In this document: piece by piece, positions 51,857 to 59,403 of the stretch
How positions within the stretch are numbered: position 1 is the first letter of the stretch
How the letters are laid out: each line of letters starts with the position of its first letter
Assembly (NCBI RefSeq): GCF_014930365.1
Contig: NZ_JABXWI010000005.1
Location: 434,001-498,000, forward strand
Origin: Streptomyces caniscabiei
GTDB taxonomy: Bacteria > Actinomycetota > Actinomycetes > Streptomycetales > Streptomycetaceae
Length of the DNA stretch: 64,000 bases
Reading direction: 5' to 3'
Program-made: the position numbers and the translations under genes
Notes under the pieces: model-generated
What the model was told of the DNA's origin: nothing
Seen by the model: the letters and a program-made list of their open reading frames with translations, nothing else
Databases searched by the model: none

Positions 51857-52612
51857 CTAGGTCTCGGCGGGGACCCTGAGGGCGGCCAGGACCGGGAGGT
51901 GGTCCGTGGCCGCCCTCAGGTCGTCGTCGGTGAGGCCGGGGACGTCGAGGGGGACGCCGCAGCCGAGGACCTCGATGCCGGGGGTGGCCAGGATCGCGTC
52001 GATGCGCTGGTGGGGGTCGGTGGGGGTGGAGGTGTACTCGCCGCCCCACGGGGTGGTGGTCCAGCAGTCCTGGAGTTCACCGGCGAGGCGACGGAAGGTC
52101 GGGCCGTGCGGGCGCTCGTTGAGGTCGCCGCCCGCCACCGCGTGCGGCACACCCAGGCCGGCGAGGTGGTCCAGGAGCATGCCCCCCTGCTCGTACCGCT
52201 CGTCCTTCTGGAGGGAGAGGTGGCAGGACAGCACACCGAGGCGGGCGCGGCCGAAGCGGACCACCGCCGTGGCGAAGCCGCGCCGGTGCAGGCCGGGGGT
52301 GAGGGGCAGGAGGACGTCCTCGGCGTGCTCGACCGTGGCGCGGAGGTTGCACAGCAGCGCGGGCCCGGAGGCGGTGGCCCCGCCGGAGAGGGTGACCAGG
52401 CCGGAGGCGGCGGCGAGCCGCGCGAGCTTCTTGCGCCAGCGGAAGAAGCGGGGGGCCTCCTGGACGAGGACCAGGTCGGGGGCGCAGGCGGTGATCACTC
52501 GGGCGAGGGCGTCCGTGTCGTCGCGCATGGAGCGGATGTTGTAGCTGAGGACGCGGATGGTTGCCGAACCGTCGGGGTTCGTGCGGGAGTTGGGCAGCGG
52601 GGTGGTCGCCAT
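51857..52612 (-). CDS. Endonuclease/exonuclease/phosphatase-family protein
   Basis: The 251-residue protein has the metal-dependent EEP fold: VLSYNIRSMRDD, LVLVQEA (metal Glu), GVLSCHLSLQKDER, VAGGDLNERPHG and TDHLPVLAAL (catalytic Asp-His). The substrate could be nucleic acid, a phosphoester or a lipid headgroup. ATG 52612 has no ribosome site but TATCTT (52620-52625) ends 7 nt before it, so it may be leaderless. It faces the sigma-factor operon tail to tail with 16 bp between. Confidence 0.87.
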   Translation of the reverse strand: MATTPLPNSRTNPDGSATIRVLSYNIRSMRDDTDALARVITACAPDLVLVQEAPRFFRWRKKLARLAAASGLVTLSGGATASGPALLCNLRATVEHAEDVLLPLTPGLHRRGFATAVVRFGRARLGVLSCHLSLQKDERYEQGGMLLDHLAGLGVPHAVAGGDLNERPHGPTFRRLAGELQDCWTTTPWGGEYTSTPTDPHQRIDAILATPGIEVLGCGVPLDVPGLTDDDLRAATDHLPVLAALRVPAET

Positions 52613-52697
52613 GCGGATCAAGATACGCGGCGGAGCTCCGCTGGGAGAGCCGGGAAAAAGCGGGTCGTTCGTTCGACTGACGGCCGGTGGGGGCTGG

Positions 52698-52718
52698 TCG
52701 CGCAGTTCCCCGCGCCCC
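52698..52718 (-). repeat. Dispersed repeat, copy 4 (inverted)
   Basis: Reverse copy of the core GGCGCGGGGAACTGCGCG, 36 bp after the glkA stop. The following CAAATGCGGGGCGCGGGG can pair with it to form a hairpin, so it may end the glkA transcript. Confidence 0.75.
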
Positions 52719-52753
52719 CAAATGCGGGGCGCGGGGCTGTCGCGAGCCGGTGG

Positions 52754-53707
52754 CTACATGATCGGGTCGGGTTCTCTCGCCAGGTCCGCCGCGCCCACCA
52801 GGCCCGCCTCGTTGCCCAGCCGGGCGGCGATGACGTCGGCGACCGGGCGCCAGTTGCCGCCCACCAGCCAGCGCTTGTAGGACTTGCGGATGGGGTCGAG
52901 GACCAGCTCGCCCTCGTCCGACAGGCCGCCGCCGACGATGAAGGCGGAGGGGTCGAAGAGCGAGGCGAGGTCCGCGAGGCCGGCGCCGGCCCAGCGCGCG
53001 AGTTCGCGGTAGGAGTCGACGGCGACGGGGTCGCCCTGGCGGGCGGCCATGGAGATGTGCTTGCCCTCGATGCCGTCGGGGGTGCCGTCGCCGAGGCCGA
53101 GGAGGAGCTCCGCGTTCTCCGGGGTGGCGTTGGCGCGCTGCTTGGCGTACCGGACGAGGGCGCGGCCGGAGGCGTACTGCTCCCAGCAGCCCTGGCTGCC
53201 GCAACCGCACAGCAGGCCGTCGGGGACCATCCGGATGTGGCCGAACTCGGCGGCCACGCCGTAGTGCCCGCGGCGCAGCTTGTTGCCGATGATGATCCCG
53301 CCGCCGAGACCGGTGCCGAGGGTGATGCAGATGACGTTGCGGTGGCCCTTGCCCGCGCCGAACTTGTACTCGCCCCAGGCGGCGGCGTTGGCGTCGTTCT
53401 CCACGACGACCGGCAGGCCCACGCGGGCCTCGACCTTCTCCTTGAGCGGCTCGTTGCGCCAGTCGATGTTGGGGGCGAAGTAGACCATCGACCGCTCGCG
53501 GTTGACGTAACCGGCCGCGCCGATCCCGACACCGACGATCTCGTGTCCGGCTCGCGCGCCCTCGACGGCGGCGGCGATGGCGTCCACGATCCCCTCGGGC
53601 GTGCCCGGGGTCGGCACCTTGTGGGTCGAGAGGATGTTGCCTTCCTCGTCGACCACACCGGCCGCGATCTTGGTACCGCCGATGTCGACGCCGATGGTGA
53701 GTCCCAT
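52754..53707 (-). CDS. glkA: ROK-family glucokinase
   Basis: Phosphorylates glucose with ATP; in Streptomyces GlkA also mediates carbon catabolite repression. The 317-residue protein has the phosphate motif DIGGTKIAAGVV, VENDANAAAWGEYKFGAG, GTGLGGGI and the ROK zinc motif CGCGSQGCWEQYASG. No helix-turn-helix is present, so it is a kinase and not a ROK repressor. ATG 53707 has GAGGGATTC upstream. Confidence 0.95.
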   Translation of the reverse strand: MGLTIGVDIGGTKIAAGVVDEEGNILSTHKVPTPGTPEGIVDAIAAAVEGARAGHEIVGVGIGAAGYVNRERSMVYFAPNIDWRNEPLKEKVEARVGLPVVVENDANAAAWGEYKFGAGKGHRNVICITLGTGLGGGIIIGNKLRRGHYGVAAEFGHIRMVPDGLLCGCGSQGCWEQYASGRALVRYAKQRANATPENAELLLGLGDGTPDGIEGKHISMAARQGDPVAVDSYRELARWAGAGLADLASLFDPSAFIVGGGLSDEGELVLDPIRKSYKRWLVGGNWRPVADVIAARLGNEAGLVGAADLAREPDPIM

Positions 53708-53801
53708 GAATCCCTCAGTTCGGTCGAGCCCCGCTACGGCCAACCGTACCCGAGGCCCTGCCCCTGGACTCCCGGCGTCCGCCCGCCGGACGGGCCCGCC
53801 G

Positions 53802-54341
53802 TCAGTCCAGGTCGATGCGCTCGCCGGGCCCCTGATCGTCCCCCTGGTCGCGACCCTGCTGGTGGCCGGTGTCCCGGTTCGTCCAGCGGCGCTCCTGGGC
53901 CTCGACGGCGGAGCGGTACGCGGCGAGGAGTTCACCGCCGGCGGCGGCGAGATGGTCGAAGACATCCGGGTTGCGTTCGATGACCGGTTCGACGGCGGCC
54001 TTGGCCTGGCGGACGACCTGGTCGACCATCTGCTGGGCCGCGCCGCCGGCGACCGCGCCGAGCAGCGGCGACTGGAGCCCGGACAGCTTGTCCGCGACGG
54101 TGTCGACCAGCTTGCGCAGTTCCTCTGCGGCCGAGCCGGGGGGCGGCCCGTACCGGGCGCGGCGGCGGGCCTTCTCCGCGATCAGGTCCTCCTCGCACGC
54201 CGTGGCCCAGGCGTCGGCGTCGGTGGCGCGCACACGGTCGCTCTCACGTCCCTGCTCGGCCGTCCGCACCTCTTCGGCCGCGTCCCTGCGAGCGGCCGCG
54301 TCCTCGCGAGCGGCGTCGGACGGGGGGCGCTCTTCGCTCAT
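53802..54341 (-). CDS. DUF5304-like hypothetical protein
   Basis: The 179-residue soluble protein is Ala/Glu/Arg-rich and mostly helical (AREDAAARRDAAEEVRTAEQ, ATACEEDLIAEKARRRARYG) with an amphipathic middle part (AEELRKLVDTVADKLSGLQS) and a Gln/Asp/Gly tail. It matches what I know of DUF5304, a Streptomyces family of unknown role. ATG 54341 follows CAGGAG. It lies between the ArsA-like ATPase and glkA on the same strand. Confidence 0.75.
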   Translation of the reverse strand: MSEERPPSDAAREDAAARRDAAEEVRTAEQGRESDRVRATDADAWATACEEDLIAEKARRRARYGPPPGSAAEELRKLVDTVADKLSGLQSPLLGAVAGGAAQQMVDQVVRQAKAAVEPVIERNPDVFDHLAAAGGELLAAYRSAVEAQERRWTNRDTGHQQGRDQGDDQGPGERIDLD

Positions 54342-54398
54342 GGCGGGCTCCTGCCTACGGTTCGTACCTTCGACGTTACCCGAACGGACGTATGCGGT

Positions 54399-55577
54399 TC
54401 ACCGGGTCCGGGGCCACAACTGCGGGTCCGGCGCGAATCGGATCCTCAGGGAGCCCTCGCGCAGGGCCGCGCCGTCGACGGTGCAGCGGCGCAGTGCCGA
54501 CGGCAGCGGAACGATACGGCGGAACTGGCCGGCCGTGACGACCAACTCGTCGCCGCGCCGGATGAGATCCAGCTCGTCCCGTATCGCGCCGGGCAGCGGG
54601 ATGTGCCACACGAGCACGCCCTCGTCCGCGAGGTTGTCGGTGACGGGCCAGGCGGCCCGTGCGGGAGCGTCACCCGTACCGGGTACGCCGAGGGCGGTGA
54701 GGTCGTCGAGGCCGCGGGGGTCGTGTCCGAGGTGGCCGACACCCCGTACGGGCCGGCCCTCGCCCTGCTCCTGCCACTCCTCCAGCGCCTTGCGCTGCTG
54801 GGCGACGAGGCCGGCGAGCCAGGTGTCGTGGGTGCCCTGGGGCAGGACGCGGTTGGCGATCAGCAGGTCGACGGGGAGGGCCCGCAGGGCGAGTCCGACG
54901 CTCGCCAGGCGCGTGTGGTCGGCGCCGGCCGGGCCGGGCTCGGCGATCAGGCGCACGCTGGTGCCGGGGTCCTCGACGATCGCGGCGACGGCGGCCAGCT
55001 CGACGTCCCAGCGGGCGGCCGTCTCGTAGAGCCACTCGGCGGGCATCGGCACCCCGGCGAGCCGTCCGAGGACCGGCCGCAGCGCGCGGGCCGCCTGCCG
55101 TTCCGGCGGGAGCAGCCGGCGCAGGTACCGCCGCAGTTCCTCCGGGAGGCCGAGCAGGGCGAGGGCCTGCGGCGCGGGCGGCAGGTCGACGACCAGCAGG
55201 TCGTACGCCTCCGACAGCGCGGCGTCGCGCAGTGCCCGCAGCAGGGCGAGTTCCTCGGCGCCCGGCAGGGGCGTGAGCTCCTCGGCGTCCAGCCGTCCGG
55301 CGCCCAGCAGGTCGAGGACGGACGCGGCGCGCTCCTGGAACGCGACGAGGTCCTCGCGGAAGCCGGCGGCGGCGTCGGGGCGCCAGGCGGTGAGGCCCGG
55401 CGCCACCCGCACGGGCTCGGGTCCCGTGGCCGTGCCGAGGGCCGCGCCCAGCCCGTCCGTGCGGTCGGCGCTCAGCACGAGCGTCCGCGTGCCCGCACGG
55501 GCCGCGTCCAGCGCCGTGGCCGCAGCGACCGTCGTACGGCCACTGCCGCCTTGCCCGGTGATCAGGATGGTGCGCAT
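54399..55577 (-). CDS. ArsA/GET3-like ATPase with altered P-loop
   Basis: The 392-residue protein has a SIMIBI-class N-terminal ATPase fold (MRTILITGQGGSGRTTVAAA), DLLVVDLPPAPQALALL as the switch region, and a C-terminal beta-rich segment. The deviant P-loop carries Gln9 and Arg14 where ArsA and MinD proteins have two Lys (GKGGVGKT). No arsenic genes are near. It may be an ATPase with weakened hydrolysis or a nucleotide-sensing scaffold. ATG 55577 has no ribosome site, and TACCGT ends 8 nt before it. Confidence 0.85.
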   Translation of the reverse strand: MRTILITGQGGSGRTTVAAATALDAARAGTRTLVLSADRTDGLGAALGTATGPEPVRVAPGLTAWRPDAAAGFREDLVAFQERAASVLDLLGAGRLDAEELTPLPGAEELALLRALRDAALSEAYDLLVVDLPPAPQALALLGLPEELRRYLRRLLPPERQAARALRPVLGRLAGVPMPAEWLYETAARWDVELAAVAAIVEDPGTSVRLIAEPGPAGADHTRLASVGLALRALPVDLLIANRVLPQGTHDTWLAGLVAQQRKALEEWQEQGEGRPVRGVGHLGHDPRGLDDLTALGVPGTGDAPARAAWPVTDNLADEGVLVWHIPLPGAIRDELDLIRRGDELVVTAGQFRRIVPLPSALRRCTVDGAALREGSLRIRFAPDPQLWPRTR

Positions 55578-55892
55578 GGGGGTGAACGGTAACTCAGCGC
55601 GGCCGACCTCGGTGCCCGGCACCGGGGCGCGGCCGGGGCAGGAGGCGCTTACCGGCGCCGGCAGGGCGCCACGTACGCCCGCCCTCCCCCGTCACCCCAG
55701 CGGCACGACTGCCCGCAGCCGGGGCGGGGGCGGGCGGGGGAAGAGGGCGAAGCCCGATTCCCAGGGGCGCGGGGAACTGCGCGATCAGCCACGACGGACC
55801 CGCGGCCGCCCTCCATCCCGGCCCCCCGAGCCGTCACGCGCCCGACGGCACCCTCCACCACCAAGGCGTCGGGCGGGCGGGTGGGCAAGAAC
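55578..55892. other. 315-bp spacer with repeat copy 5
   Basis: No gene seen. It contains the promoter region of the ArsA-like gene (TACCGT at 55586-55591, minus strand) and, at 55762-55784, a copy of the dispersed repeat followed by TCAGCCACGACGG. It also must end the SRPBCC transcript. Confidence 0.5.
55762..55784 (+). repeat. Dispersed repeat, copy 5
   Basis: Forward copy of the core GGCGCGGGGAACTGCGCG; the flank AGCCACGACG is shared with copy 1. Confidence 0.8.
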
Positions 55893-56333
55893 CTACGCCC
55901 CCGACTCCACCCGCTTCTTCAGCCCCGCCAGCGCCCGGTCGATGATGACCTTCTCCGCCTTGCGCTTGATCATCCCGAGCATGGGGATCTTGACGTCGAC
56001 GGTCAGCTGGTAGGTCACCTCGGTCACCGAGTCACCCACCGGCTTGAGGAGGTAGGAGCCGTCGAGGGAGCGGAGCATCTGGGACTTGACCAGCGTCCAG
56101 GACACCTCGTTCGCCCCGGTCCAGGTGTACCCCAGCGTCTGGTCGTCCTTGATCGCGCCCGCGTCCATGACCAGCCGGACCTGCTCGGCCCGCCCCTGCT
56201 CGTCCGTCCGGAGGACTTCCGCCTCCTTCACCTCACCCGTCCAGTCCGGGTAGCGGGCGAAGTCGGCGATCACTGCCATGACGTCGGCCGCCGCAGCCTC
56301 GATCGTGATGCTCGAACTGGTGAATTCCGCCAT
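55893..56333 (-). CDS. SRPBCC (START-like) family protein
   Basis: The 146-residue cytoplasmic protein has the polyketide-cyclase/START fold, with a hydrophobic ligand cavity formed by strands such as SSITIEAAAADVMAVIADFA, YPDWTGEVKEAEVL and EVTYQLTVDVKIPM, and a long C-terminal helix (KVIIDRALAGLKKRVES). The ligand is unknown. ATG 56333 is chosen because GGAGGAGCC is 8-9 nt upstream. It lies downstream of the metallophosphoesterase gene, 107 bp apart. Confidence 0.85.
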   Translation of the reverse strand: MAEFTSSSITIEAAAADVMAVIADFARYPDWTGEVKEAEVLRTDEQGRAEQVRLVMDAGAIKDDQTLGYTWTGANEVSWTLVKSQMLRSLDGSYLLKPVGDSVTEVTYQLTVDVKIPMLGMIKRKAEKVIIDRALAGLKKRVESGA

Positions 56334-56440
56334 CGCCGTGGCTCCTCCAGAGACTGTCCGGTGAGGGACGTGGGTGCGCACGTATGTGCAGCGTGAAGGC
56401 TACCGCGCGCCCGCCGAACCCTCGCCACCCCACCCGGCGT

Positions 56441-57238
56441 TCACCACTCCAGCGCCCACGGTTTCCCCCTGCCCGCGAAGTGCCCGACGTTGACGCACTC
56501 CGTCGCGCCGATCCGCATCCGCCGGGCCAGCGGCTGGTGGACGTGCCCGAACAGCGCGTACCGGGGTCGGGTCCTGCGGATCGCCTCCAGCAACGCCCGG
56601 CTGCCGCGCTCGAATCGGCGCGCCACCGTGTCGTAGACCAGTTCGGGCACCTCCGGCGGGATGTGCGTGCAGAGCACGTCGACCTCGCCGACCGCCTCGA
56701 TCTTGGCCGCGTACTCCTCGTCGCTGATCTCGTAGGGGGTCCGCATGGGGGTGCGCAGGCCGCCGCCCACGAAGCCGAAGACCCGGCCGCCGATCTCCAC
56801 CCGCTCGCCGTCGAGCACGGTGGTCCCCGGCCCCGCGTACTCCGGCCACAGCTTCGGCATATCGACATTGCCGTAGGTGGCGTACGTCGGTGTGGGGAAG
56901 GCCGCGAACAGCTCGGCGTATTGCTTGCGGACGGCCTTCTCGATCACGGCGGAGCGGTCCTCGCCCACGCCCGCCCAGAGTCGGGCGCCGAGTTCGCGGG
57001 CCTCCTCGAACCGCCGGGCGGTGCGCAGTTCGACGAGCCGGGTGGCGTTCTCGGCGCCGAAGAGGTCGGGGAAGATGCCGCGGGAGTGATCGGCGTAGTC
57101 GAGGAAGAGGACGAGGTCGCCCAGGCACACCAGGGCGTCGGCACCCTCACCCGCTCTGGCCAGGTCGCGCGCGTTGCCGTGCACGTCGCTGACCACATGA
57201 ATGCGCGTTCTGCCGTTACCGTCCGGTGTGCGTGCCAT
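56441..57238 (-). CDS. Calcineurin-like metallophosphoesterase
   Basis: The 265-residue protein has the metal-binding motifs of the family: VVSDVHGN (D-x-H), CLGDLVLFLD (GD), YGNVD (GN-D), CTHIPP (H) and ALFGHVHQP (GHxH). The substrate is unknown; nucleotide or phosphoprotein phosphatase activity is possible. ATG 57238 lacks a ribosome site, and TACGCT (57247-57252, minus strand) ends 8 nt before it. Confidence 0.88.
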   Translation of the reverse strand: MARTPDGNGRTRIHVVSDVHGNARDLARAGEGADALVCLGDLVLFLDYADHSRGIFPDLFGAENATRLVELRTARRFEEARELGARLWAGVGEDRSAVIEKAVRKQYAELFAAFPTPTYATYGNVDMPKLWPEYAGPGTTVLDGERVEIGGRVFGFVGGGLRTPMRTPYEISDEEYAAKIEAVGEVDVLCTHIPPEVPELVYDTVARRFERGSRALLEAIRRTRPRYALFGHVHQPLARRMRIGATECVNVGHFAGRGKPWALEW

Positions 57239-57296
57239 GACGATCAAGCGTAGGCGTGTGCGGCATACGTGAACAGAGCCGGTCGGACGTGCGGTT

Positions 57297-57306
57297 ACTG
57301 GCCAGT
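57297..57306. promoter_or_regulatory. ACTGGCCAGT palindrome upstream of the acyl-CoA ligase gene
   Basis: Perfect 10-bp palindrome followed by CAG. It resembles the TetR-type operator at 20752-20773 (shared CCAGTCAG). It lies in the divergent region between the phosphoesterase and ligase genes. Confidence 0.4.
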
Positions 57307-57325
57307 CAGCAAGTGAGGGGATTAT

Positions 57326-57339
57326 TCTTCCCGGGAAGA
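57326..57339. promoter_or_regulatory. TCTTCCCGGGAAGA palindrome
   Basis: Perfect 14-bp palindrome in the AT-richer part of the ligase upstream region, 213-226 bp before its start. The binding factor is unknown. Confidence 0.4.
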
Positions 57340-57551
57340 GCCCCCATGTGTGACGCGGAGAACATCTCACCGGACCCCCCTCGCGGAGAGGCCATACCGA
57401 CGGGTAACGTCCGGGCAGTCCAGTTGTGCTCAGGTTTTCAACGAGTAAGGCCCAAGGAACTACGCGGGACCTGAGCGCTCGCCCAGCCTTGGACCGCACC
57501 GTCGCAGCAACACAGAGTCGTGGCGCCGGCGCCCTATGAGGAGCAGCAGTC

Positions 57552-59348
57552 TTGCGCGAGTTCAGCCTTCCGGCTTTGTACGAGGTCCCGACGGACGGCA
57601 ATCTGACCGACATCGTCCGCAGAAACGCCGCGCAGCATCCCGATGTCGCCGTCATCGCCCGCAAGGTGGGCGGCGCCTGGCAGGACGTGAACGCGGTCCA
57701 GTTCCTGGCCGAGGTGCGCACGGCGGCCAAGGGGCTCATCGCCGCCGGGGTCCAGCCGGGCGACCGCGTCGGTCTGATGTCCCGTACCCGCTACGAGTGG
57801 ACCCTGCTGGACTTCGCGATCTGGACCGCCGGCGCGATCACCGTGCCGGTGTACGAGACCAGCTCGCCGGAGCAGGTGCAGTGGATCCTCGCCGACTCGG
57901 GCGCGACCGCCATGATCGTGGAGCTGGACGGGCACACGGCCGCCGTCGAGTCGGTCCGCGACCGGCTGCCGGCGCTCAAGCACGTCTGGCAGATCGAGGA
58001 CGGCGGGGTGGAGGAGCTGGGCCGCCTCGGCCAGGACGTCACCGACGCGGCCGTCGACGAGCGCAGTTCGCTGGCCAAGGCCGACGACCCGGCGACCATC
58101 GTCTACACCTCGGGCACCACGGGCCGCCCGAAGGGGTGCGTGCTCACCCACCGCAGCTTCTTCGCCGAGTGCGGCAACGTGGTGGAGCGGCTGCGGCCCC
58201 TGTTCCGTACGGGCGAGTGCTCGGTGCTGCTCTTCCTCCCGCTCGCGCACGTCTTCGGTCGGCTCGTGCAGGTCGCGCCGATGATGGCGCCGATCAAGCT
58301 GGGCACCGTGCCGGACATCAAGAACCTCACCGACGAGCTGGCCTCCTTCCGGCCGACGCTGATCCTCGGTGTGCCGCGGGTGTTCGAGAAGGTCTACAAC
58401 TCGGCCCGCGCCAAGGCCCAGGCGGACGGCAAGGGCAAGATCTTCGACAAGGCCGCGGACACGGCGATCGCCTACAGCAAGGCGCTGGACGCCCCGTCGG
58501 GCCCGGCCCTCGGTCTGAAGATCAAGCACAGGGTGTTCGACAAGCTCGTCTACAGCAAGCTGCGCGCGGTGCTCGGCGGCAAGGGCGAGTTCGCGATCTC
58601 GGGCGGTGCCCCGCTGGGCGAGCGCCTCGGCCACTTCTTCCGCGGCATCGGCTTCACCGTCCTGGAGGGCTACGGCCTCACCGAGTCCTGCGCGGCGACC
58701 GCGTTCAACCCCTGGGACCGGCAGAAGATCGGCACGGTCGGGCAGCCGCTGCCGGGTTCCGTCATCCGGATCGCGGACGACGGGGAGGTACTGCTGCACG
58801 GCGAGCACCTGTTCAAGGAGTACTGGAACAACCCGGGCGCGACCGAGGAGGCGCTGGCCGACGGCTGGTTCCACACCGGCGACATCGGCACCCTCGACGA
58901 GGACGGCTATCTCAGCATCACGGGCCGCAAGAAGGAGATCATCGTCACCGCGGGCGGCAAGAACGTCGCCCCGGCCGTGATCGAGGACCGCATCCGCGCC
59001 CACGCCCTGGTCGCGGAGTGCATGGTGGTGGGTGACGGGCGGCCGTTCGTCGGCGCGCTGGTCACCATCGACGAGGAGTTCCTGGGCCGTTGGGCCGCCG
59101 AGCACGGCAAGCCGGCGGGCGCCACCGCGGCGTCGCTGAGCGCGGACGCCGATCTGAACGCGGCCGTCCAGGCCGCGATCGACGACGGCAACGCCGCGGT
59201 GTCGAAGGCGGAATCGGTGCGGAAGTTCCGCATTCTGTCCTCCCAGTTCACGGAGGAGTCGGGCCACCTGACGCCGTCCCTGAAGCTCAAGCGCAACGTG
59301 GTGGCGAAGGACTACGCGGACGAGATCGAGGCGATCTACCAGAAGTAG
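57552..59348 (+). CDS. Long-chain fatty acyl-CoA ligase (FadD-like)
   Basis: Activates fatty acids to acyl-AMP and then acyl-CoA. The 598-residue protein has the AMP-binding motifs IVYTSGTTGRPKGC, LEGYGLTESCA, DGWFHTGDIG and ITGRKKEIIVTAGGKNVAP, with the last Lys region in LTPSLKLKRN. It is of the long-chain type. The start codon is TTG (57552) after GAGGAGCAGTC. The stop codon lies inside a three-unit 19-bp repeat. Confidence 0.95.
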   Translation: MREFSLPALYEVPTDGNLTDIVRRNAAQHPDVAVIARKVGGAWQDVNAVQFLAEVRTAAKGLIAAGVQPGDRVGLMSRTRYEWTLLDFAIWTAGAITVPVYETSSPEQVQWILADSGATAMIVELDGHTAAVESVRDRLPALKHVWQIEDGGVEELGRLGQDVTDAAVDERSSLAKADDPATIVYTSGTTGRPKGCVLTHRSFFAECGNVVERLRPLFRTGECSVLLFLPLAHVFGRLVQVAPMMAPIKLGTVPDIKNLTDELASFRPTLILGVPRVFEKVYNSARAKAQADGKGKIFDKAADTAIAYSKALDAPSGPALGLKIKHRVFDKLVYSKLRAVLGGKGEFAISGGAPLGERLGHFFRGIGFTVLEGYGLTESCAATAFNPWDRQKIGTVGQPLPGSVIRIADDGEVLLHGEHLFKEYWNNPGATEEALADGWFHTGDIGTLDEDGYLSITGRKKEIIVTAGGKNVAPAVIEDRIRAHALVAECMVVGDGRPFVGALVTIDEEFLGRWAAEHGKPAGATAASLSADADLNAAVQAAIDDGNAAVSKAESVRKFRILSSQFTEESGHLTPSLKLKRNVVAKDYADEIEAIYQK

Positions 59349-59391
59349 TCCGCTCCACCAGTAGTAGTCCGCTCTACCAGCAGTAGTCAGA
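59335..59391 (+). repeat. Three 19-bp tandem repeats at the ligase stop
   Basis: Units TCTACCAGAAGTAGTCCGC, TCCACCAGTAGTAGTCCGC and TCTACCAGCAGTAGTCAGA lie head to tail. The first encodes the last residues (YQK) and the stop, so the gene end appears to have been duplicated twice. Confidence 0.85.
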
Positions 59392-59403
59392 CATGTACGA
59401 CGA

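Noticed and set aside
54399..55577. Arsenite efflux ATPase
   Set aside because: No arsenic resistance genes are near, the P-loop is altered, and only one ATPase domain is present.
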